DNA of 64,000 bases from Shewanella sp. KT0246 (GTDB taxonomy: Bacteria; Pseudomonadota; Gammaproteobacteria; Enterobacterales; Shewanellaceae). The notes under the pieces were generated by a model. The model did not search any database. It saw only the letters and a program-made list of their open reading frames with translations, and was not told the DNA's origin. The translations under genes were made by a program, and so were the position numbers. Positions 60,301-64,000 of the stretch are shown piece by piece. Where the stretch lies: NCBI RefSeq assembly GCF_019654955.1, contig NZ_BPEV01000016.1:1-64000 (forward strand). Reading direction: 5' to 3'. Every line of letters starts with the position of its first letter. The stretch's first letter is position 1.

Positions 60301-63300
60301 GCAAAATTACTGAGTAATATTGACTGCCCACTACTGGTATAAGCCCCAAAAGTAAAGCTGGGATTAATTTCAATACTACTAATATCATCACTGCCATTAT
60401 CGATATTTAATACCGCACTGCTAAGTACGCTGTTGTTGTCGACTAGTTCACCTTCGTCGATTGTTAAGATGAGCGAAGAAGGCAGACTTGGAGATTCTCC
60501 ATCGTAAATATCAATAGAAATAGTGGCGTTTATATCTGTGTTGTCGCTGTCGGTTGCTACAACATCGACGTTGATTTTGCTTTCAACCCCCGAGCCTGCG
60601 ATGTTATCAATTGGGCCTAACATCCGCATTTCAAAATCAATTTGAGCTGTGGACTCGGCATCGATATGGATGTCTGTTGGCAGGCTCATTCTGAACACAA
60701 CAGTTCCGTCAACTGTTTGTCCTTCTGCTGTTGCCCCGTCATTAGATATCACCCAATACACGAGTGACCCATTTTGAGTCACATCATTATTGTCTGCATC
60801 TACAACCACGTCGCCATCGGTAATGGCAAATTTGATATCGACGATGGGGTCGCCTTTAGCACTGATATTAATCAAGCCACTAGCACGGTTATCAACGCCT
60901 GGAGTAACGCTAGGCAGCTCGCTAATTTGCACTGTGATACCAGTAATTTCACCTGCTTCATCATCTTTTACTGTCAACGTCATCGTGGCTTGTGTTGTAT
61001 CGCCATCATTATCAGTTATGAATAAGCCAAAGTTGATGTCGTCAGTATCAATTTGATCAAAAGGTTGATGGAGCGTTGTTGTATAGCCATGAGATAAAGT
61101 GTCAGATTCATTATTCCAGCCATTGTCGATCGCAATGGTAAATATTGGTTGAGCAGGATCGCCAGTATGTGCGGTCAGCGTTAATCCATCAGCGGATAAG
61201 TCAAATTGAATTACTTCACCGCCAACGGTGAGCTCAGGAAGCTGGTCAATATCAAACCCTAATGTGTCGATAGCATCGGCACCGACTTGAATATCAAACT
61301 GACCTGTTTGGGCAATAGGTGTTCCTATGAGATTTGTTTCATCAAAAATCAAGGTTTCAATATTATTGATAGCTGCATCATTGCCATCTTGTATGTTCCA
61401 TTTAAGGTTACCTAAATCGATATGACTGCCATCAATATCATTGGCATCGATTAATGTGGCTAATTCCAGTGATTCAGCACTGTAATGATCTAATGGCCTA
61501 GTTAATGTCATCACCGCTGTCACATCGACATCATCGCCATTACTGACAGCAGAAAGAGATAAGGTAAATACAGTGACTCCATTTGCAGATGCAGTGATGG
61601 TTTTAGCATCTGGACTGAGGATATAACTGAGACTGTCGCCATTAGATGTTAGTCCTAAAGCGGTTAATGGGATTAACGATAAACTACTAAACACCACAGA
61701 ACTGGCGACGATGGAGTCTGAACCTGCGGAAATAGTAAAAGAGCGTGAGTCTGTATTAGGGGAGTTGATAATCGCTTCTGCAGTCGAAAAGCTGACATCA
61801 CTCATGTTACCAATTGCACCGTCAGCGATGATAATGGTACTGGTTGCAGATGCAATACTGCCGTCAAAGTCCGTAACTGTGTAGTCAAAACTTATGGATT
61901 GTTCTACGGTGTTATCTAGATTGTCACTTGCCTCAAATCGCCAAAAGCCATTGTATAAAACCGTTAATTCACCTTTACCCGTATCAATAACAGCTGGAGA
62001 GCCTTCTAATACGGGGTAATCGATGCCATTAAATGTGACGGTTTCGACGACCAGTGGGCCTTCGATAGTGTAATCGTTACCGGTTATCGAGCCCGTCATA
62101 GCGGTATCTTCAATGGCTGTGAAGTGATCGTCAATGGCTAATTCAGGGGTATCTTTTACATGCAGTATGGCGTAAGTGATGATTTGCTCAGTTGTGCCAT
62201 CTGTATCCGTTTGAAGCCCCTCAACTCGAATTAATGTGGATAAATTACCTGTAGCAGGGTTATCCAGCGTTTGATAAAGGGTAACGTCGAGTTCGGTTCC
62301 GATAAGCGTCGCTTCAAGGACGAGTTCGTTATCTCCATCCCTAAAAACTTGGAAAGACAGGCCGTTTGGCGCGATCACAATCGACAAGTCTTGGCCATTA
62401 GATTGGTTTTGTAAAAGTAAGGATTGGTCAGTTGATAATGTCAGGTCGGCATTAGGAATATCAAAACTAAACTGGGCACTTGTTTGATTGTTAATGTTTA
62501 ACACTAACTCATATAAATAACCATCATCAGGAATATCTAAATACGGCATTTCATCTGCAGCGGTATTCCCTGCAAGGTCGGTCACACTGACACTCATCTG
62601 CCAACTTACACGTTGATCTAATCCATCTACATCTAAGGTTTCATCAAACTCCCAAGTGCCATCGGCCTTAACATCAGTAGTAAATGTTTTGGTGGTGACT
62701 CCATCAGTTAGCGTTAGAGTGACTGTTTGGCCTTCTTCTGCACCTGTTGTGGTGCCAGATAAAGATGATTCTCGACCATAGGTAAATAACCCGACGTCAA
62801 ACCCATCTGCGCCAGTATCGATATCAATGGTTACTTGAGTATCAATAAGGATTGTATCTACTGCTGTAATGGTATTGCCTGCGATATCTGTAGCCGTGGC
62901 AGAGGCAGTTAATAAGCCATCATCAAAGTTAAGGTCAACAAGATCTTGAGCGGTTATCGACCAAGTTCCACCTGCTAAAACGGTCGTAATTATGGTCGTT
63001 GATTTGTTGTTGGCATCGGTCAATGTCACTTCAATATTTTGACCTACCTCAATATCTGTGACGGTACCACTCACAACTACGGCTGATAACTCCGTTTGAT
63101 TAAGCACATTATCATAGTCAATAATATCGACGGTGATAGAGGCTAAGATATCGACAGGCATTTCGGTCTGCGCTGTAGCGGGGTTACCTGCAATATCACT
63201 AACAGAAGCGGTGACGACTAAAGAGCCATCATCAAAACCTGATAAGTCTTGAGCTGCAAGTTGCCAAACTCCAGCAATGACTTGTGTGGTTAACGTTAGA

Positions 63301-64000
63301 CTATGGCCTTGATTGTCGGTAATGACAACGGTGACGGTTTGGTTGTCTTCAACATCGGTTACCGTGCCCTGAATAACCACTTGTGTCATTTCAGTGGCGT
63401 TAATGACGCCATCATTATCAAGGATTTCAACCGTGATATCGGCAAGAATATCGACAGGTAACTGAGCGGTGGCAGTGGCAGGGTTACCTGCAATATCGTT
63501 AACGGTTGCTGTGACCTCTAAAGAGCCATCATCAAAATCCGATAGGTCTTGGGCTGGTAATTGCCAGATCCCACCATTGACTTGAGCTGTTAACGTGAGG
63601 TTATGACCTTGGCTATCAGTGAGATTTATCGTTACGGTTTGACCATCTTCGATATGGGTAACCGTCCCTTGAATCACCACTTGAGCCATTTCGGCGGCAT
63701 TAATCACGCCATCGCTATCAATGATTTCAACAGTGATTTCGGCAAGGGTATCTTTGGCTACGGTATTGTTACCAATACTTGGATTGCCTTCAACGTCAAT
63801 GGATAAGGCTCTTAGGCTGAGTTCACCTTCTGCTAGTGAAGATAAATCTAGATTATCTAACTGCCATTGACCATCAACAACTGTGGTATTGAAAATAAGG
63901 CGTAAGCCATTAATATCGGTGACCCATACAAGTACGTTCTGACCATCTTCAATATTAAGTGCTTCACCTCGTAAAGTCGTTGTGGAGACTTCAATCGCAT
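54369..64000 (-). CDS. Second giant repeat adhesin (C-terminal part, runs off the window)
   Basis: The frame is open from the window edge to the stop at 54369, giving 3209 visible residues; the N-terminus lies outside. The visible N-terminal part has Ig-like repeats of 100 residues (300 bp), then VCBS/cadherin-like domains with DxDGDT motifs and calcium-type acidic loops, repeated many times. The last about 350 residues differ: a run of short Ala-rich motifs, then a Glu/Pro/Ser tandem stretch and an acidic, Gln-rich tail. No RTX GGxGxDx nonapeptides are seen, unusual for a type I substrate. Downstream exporter genes on the same strand support secretion. A plug-type N-terminus as in the left adhesin cannot be checked here. 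Confidence 0.85.
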   Translation of the reverse strand, partial: AIEVSTTTLRGEALNIEDGQNVLVWVTDINGLRLIFNTTVVDGQWQLDNLDLSSLAEGELSLRALSIDVEGNPSIGNNTVAKDTLAEITVEIIDSDGVINAAEMAQVVIQGTVTHIEDGQTVTINLTDSQGHNLTLTAQVNGGIWQLPAQDLSDFDDGSLEVTATVNDIAGNPATATAQLPVDILADITVEILDNDGVINATEMTQVVIQGTVTDVEDNQTVTVVITDNQGHSLTLTTQVIAGVWQLAAQDLSGFDDGSLVVTASVSDIAGNPATAQTEMPVDILASITVDIIDYDNVLNQTELSAVVVSGTVTDIEVGQNIEVTLTDANNKSTTIITTVLAGGTWSITAQDLVDLNFDDGLLTASATATDIAGNTITAVDTILIDTQVTIDIDTGADGFDVGLFTYGRESSLSGTTTGAEEGQTVTLTLTDGVTTKTFTTDVKADGTWEFDETLDVDGLDQRVSWQMSVSVTDLAGNTAADEMPYLDIPDDGYLYELVLNINNQTSAQFSFDIPNADLTLSTDQSLLLQNQSNGQDLSIVIAPNGLSFQVFRDGDNELVLEATLIGTELDVTLYQTLDNPATGNLSTLIRVEGLQTDTDGTTEQIITYAILHVKDTPELAIDDHFTAIEDTAMTGSITGNDYTIEGPLVVETVTFNGIDYPVLEGSPAVIDTGKGELTVLYNGFWRFEASDNLDNTVEQSISFDYTVTDFDGSIASATSTIIIADGAIGNMSDVSFSTAEAIINSPNTDSRSFTISAGSDSIVASSVVFSSLSLIPLTALGLTSNGDSLSYILSPDAKTITASANGVTVFTLSLSAVSNGDDVDVTAVMTLTRPLDHYSAESLELATLIDANDIDGSHIDLGNLKWNIQDGNDAAINNIETLIFDETNLIGTPIAQTGQFDIQVGADAIDTLGFDIDQLPELTVGGEVIQFDLSADGLTLTAHTGDPAQPIFTIAIDNGWNNESDTLSHGYTTTLHQPFDQIDTDDINFGLFITDNDGDTTQATMTLTVKDDEAGEITGITVQISELPSVTPGVDNRASGLINISAKGDPIVDIKFAITDGDVVVDADNNDVTQNGSLVYWVISNDGATAEGQTVDGTVVFRMSLPTDIHIDAESTAQIDFEMRMLGPIDNIAGSGVESKINVDVVATDSDNTDINATISIDIYDGESPSLPSSLILTIDEGELVDNNSVLSSAVLNIDNGSDDISSIEINPSFTFGAYTSSGQSILLSNFADGNGWYTAIRAGDSSEVFRVRFNANGKVEFEQFEAIDHPDGNGENTLTISFDVIATDADGDTSNNQTIHINVQDDVPIQHDSSLTFTEENNADHSVNLFNQKQQGADGAQVSKFIYKGTEYSAGDSVELFTDTGVKYGTLVITANGKATVTSMIFEYDELFYSEVVQVYVTDTDGDTVIDNLTITANDKAGSIKVLNPNYTEDTPGALSIVALPGDIDEGEIIQSIVINKASLAGGTLTLDGQPVSLDADGNYILSGGDLLISNLGIAIPSGDLVFHPPEDASDATLTINAEITVNINNKPSISTEVPLTIASVADTPEWENTSQFTYDVNEDDGAFNISLSASTKDVVGIDAQGSEVMTYVIFNIALGIQLTSTNSEGVQFSIANGQEISADELALLQATVGENLAGQYSFDVRAISTEPDNGDTAQSANETITINVTPIADAPTLVTRDINGQEDQPIALNTILFGELTDTSGSESLHFELTLPDGWQIDAPSAIHLGNNVWTVSVDDLFASPEAMLVPLADASSANLGDFTISVRSYATETTQDGIDPIDSIINPNPNYSASQTITIALTGVANDAPTITSDPTVWEITNDGNINSVAAFNEDTDIPLSFTVISSDDDGSESLSLRIVGLPDGANFVDSNGQIVNLPVIGFDGSAPIYSVTAAELSALSIRPAEDFSGQINLQLFVESTELDGDSAQYELNLNIDIAPVIDETSATLTTTSNGKEDQPIVLSLIPALLADIDGSESITDMTIFPSSEGIIYLFDGAEITVGSSGLLLSELTDEFSPTLIELLNSGRIAILPPQDADGTFSLDVIYQITDTSDTGETSVQDIASQLSIEVDAVVEGITRLQVNNTVLYSPDGQPITIGDDIVFFDGDIDGSEVLDYIVITMPSADGWYVTHPNGAINDGDGRWIIPSNNMTSDSVQEQSLAILEGMTISSDHITLLQAIHVEARVLDRDDPEVISANIFVTFDQPTSTSTASTVTALQSTTVEATEDNAISFAGHLNLSITSDNNDVISFRVLASDLPQGGYFSGSDVIALYDASGENVIEYVFTTASLSNLTLHNVADDFAGDMVIPIRIIATDSLSGDTLVDDSQSLDINISPIADGLSLDVLVDTMDEDDPTPLGLFLTYEDLDPTADNGGVEKVVLDNPAQLFTIQLLDGGQLIDNSGLFQLKSGTTDTWEFTGSTNAALNTALALLQFSPPEHLSGDFRLQISGAVSDTADIDSADVIDTTNFSDTITIHVNPVTDAADIPAGLITINGTEDTDILLSGINSSVIGLIDLDGSEVQYITLNGVPEGATVYYQDAGGDLHILPNNGADGGQLNGTPTTYWTVTPDQLDSIVVKPPHNFNGDMPLSLSIITQELGTDDFVTTSMDFIVGVSPIADGVQIISAPDDYTGSEGDDIKVEIAAELLNLDGSEFFVVDFLITSSDASALVDLEGVEIDGQFVALTANGSGGYIASLIVEAVSLAEVKILPGELAFGTLNVEMAISSIDTAEVLGSEELDRSQSQTVSFDIELTPEVDPPIWTQFADFTTNQTDNIALNLGLELQNPAPNETATLTILGLSDGMTLSKGEKQGNKWIVNIEDVAGLTLSGATDGETITLSLDPIATLGSDVADGELETITITVDSNAVVANAFAANTFAANAAYVSAFNMAMTMTVTQPTELDDPIVHPFNDEAALEMMQLDIMQEIHERAQFEQVRHYEHGYRNLTPTAAAVFAEIELMEQTVARYQYEQSRNPLSSQPIDAILPIDEPVISDDIPIHQDTMPPVASNDYNKFTLDSEPHFEPNFEPVSEPESEPEFQPESEPLLSGKPEYGYQDPQPITDAEAQTVEPIFSHLDNNLALFNEISPVAQELLEPALPNEGLSTITIEPTSQLSIDMQQTHSYDKLIQQPGFDEIQPIPDDTQMNATSENQTEAENLLALTDAIKQSIAHQQDISLFDVQTDVHLSQTELDEINQLAAHQALLNQS
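54856..54938 (-). repeat. Degenerate 12-bp repeats coding Glu-Pro-rich segment
   Basis: Units like GATTCTGGTTCA recur in this stretch and encode alternating EP/SEP dipeptide motifs (for example FEPNFEPVSEPESEPE) near the C-terminus of the giant protein. Proline-rich acidic repeats form extended, stiff or disordered linkers. Confidence 0.7.
62800..63720 (-). repeat. Tandem 300-bp Ig-like repeats in the right adhesin
   Basis: Two close copies and a diverged third repeat every 300 bp (100 codons). The motif coding INAxEMxQVVIQGTVT recurs at about 63700 and 63400, then as LNQTELSAVVVSGTVT near 63100. Each unit has SDIAGNPATA before the next. They are stalk domains; a fourth diverged unit runs to the window edge. 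Confidence 0.85.

Overview
The window looks like chromosomal DNA of a marine gammaproteobacterium, almost certainly Shewanella or a very close relative. The evidence is gene order: hemC-hemD-hemX-hemY followed by a LapA/BpfA-type adhesin, divergent cyaA, then cyaY/lptM/lysA/dapF/DUF484/xerC, and also dusB-fis, trxA-rho and rhlB-gppA. Moderate AT-richness, Wolinella-type fumarate reductase genes and a thiosulfate/polysulfide reductase locus fit the same group. No rRNA, tRNA or CRISPR array was recognised.

Layout. 1-4301 (minus): N-terminal part of a giant LapA/BpfA-like surface adhesin with a recognisable retention module. 4697-8913 (minus): haem genes hemC-D-X-Y. 9160-16831: cyaA, cyaY, lptM, lysA, dapF, a DUF484 gene, xerC and a HAD phosphatase. 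17058-23167: a CzcCBA-type heavy-metal RND efflux operon headed by a small Cys-rich exported protein. 23326-26886: a hemerythrin-like protein behind an NsrR-type operator, a kelch protein and a PepSY membrane pair. 26977-29327 (minus): prmA, dusB and fis. 29699-33242: frdCAB with CRP-like sites upstream. 33243-36153: accessory DNA, made of a 679-bp non-coding element with about 60-bp terminal inverted repeats and two integron-type gene cassettes (an HNH nuclease and an Mrr-like PD-(D/E)XK nuclease), each ending in an attC site. 36213-42896: a ThsSR/TtrSR-like two-component system and a phsABC/psrABC operon, with a duplicated palindromic operator and a CRP site between them. 42982-48110: a lipoprotein, rho, trxA, rhlB and a short Ppx/GppA protein. 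48186-64000 (minus): a second giant adhesin (C-terminal 3209 residues) with a dedicated type I secretion system, an OmpA-like lipoprotein and a thioredoxin-like protein.

How the parts work together. The two adhesin loci are surface-attachment systems: the left one has a LapG-type cleavage site, and the right one has its own ABC/HlyD/TolC exporter. Anaerobic respiration is represented by fumarate reductase and thiosulfate/polysulfide reductase. Both have upstream sites resembling CRP operators, and cyaA, which makes cAMP, lies in the same window with a CRP-like site in its own upstream region.

The best candidate for something undescribed is 33.3-36.2 kb. Two nuclease genes carried as attC cassettes, without a nearby integrase, sit beside a gene-less element with long inverted termini made largely of short palindromes. 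The duplicated TGTGG-N4-CCACA operator upstream of phsA is the second most interesting signal.
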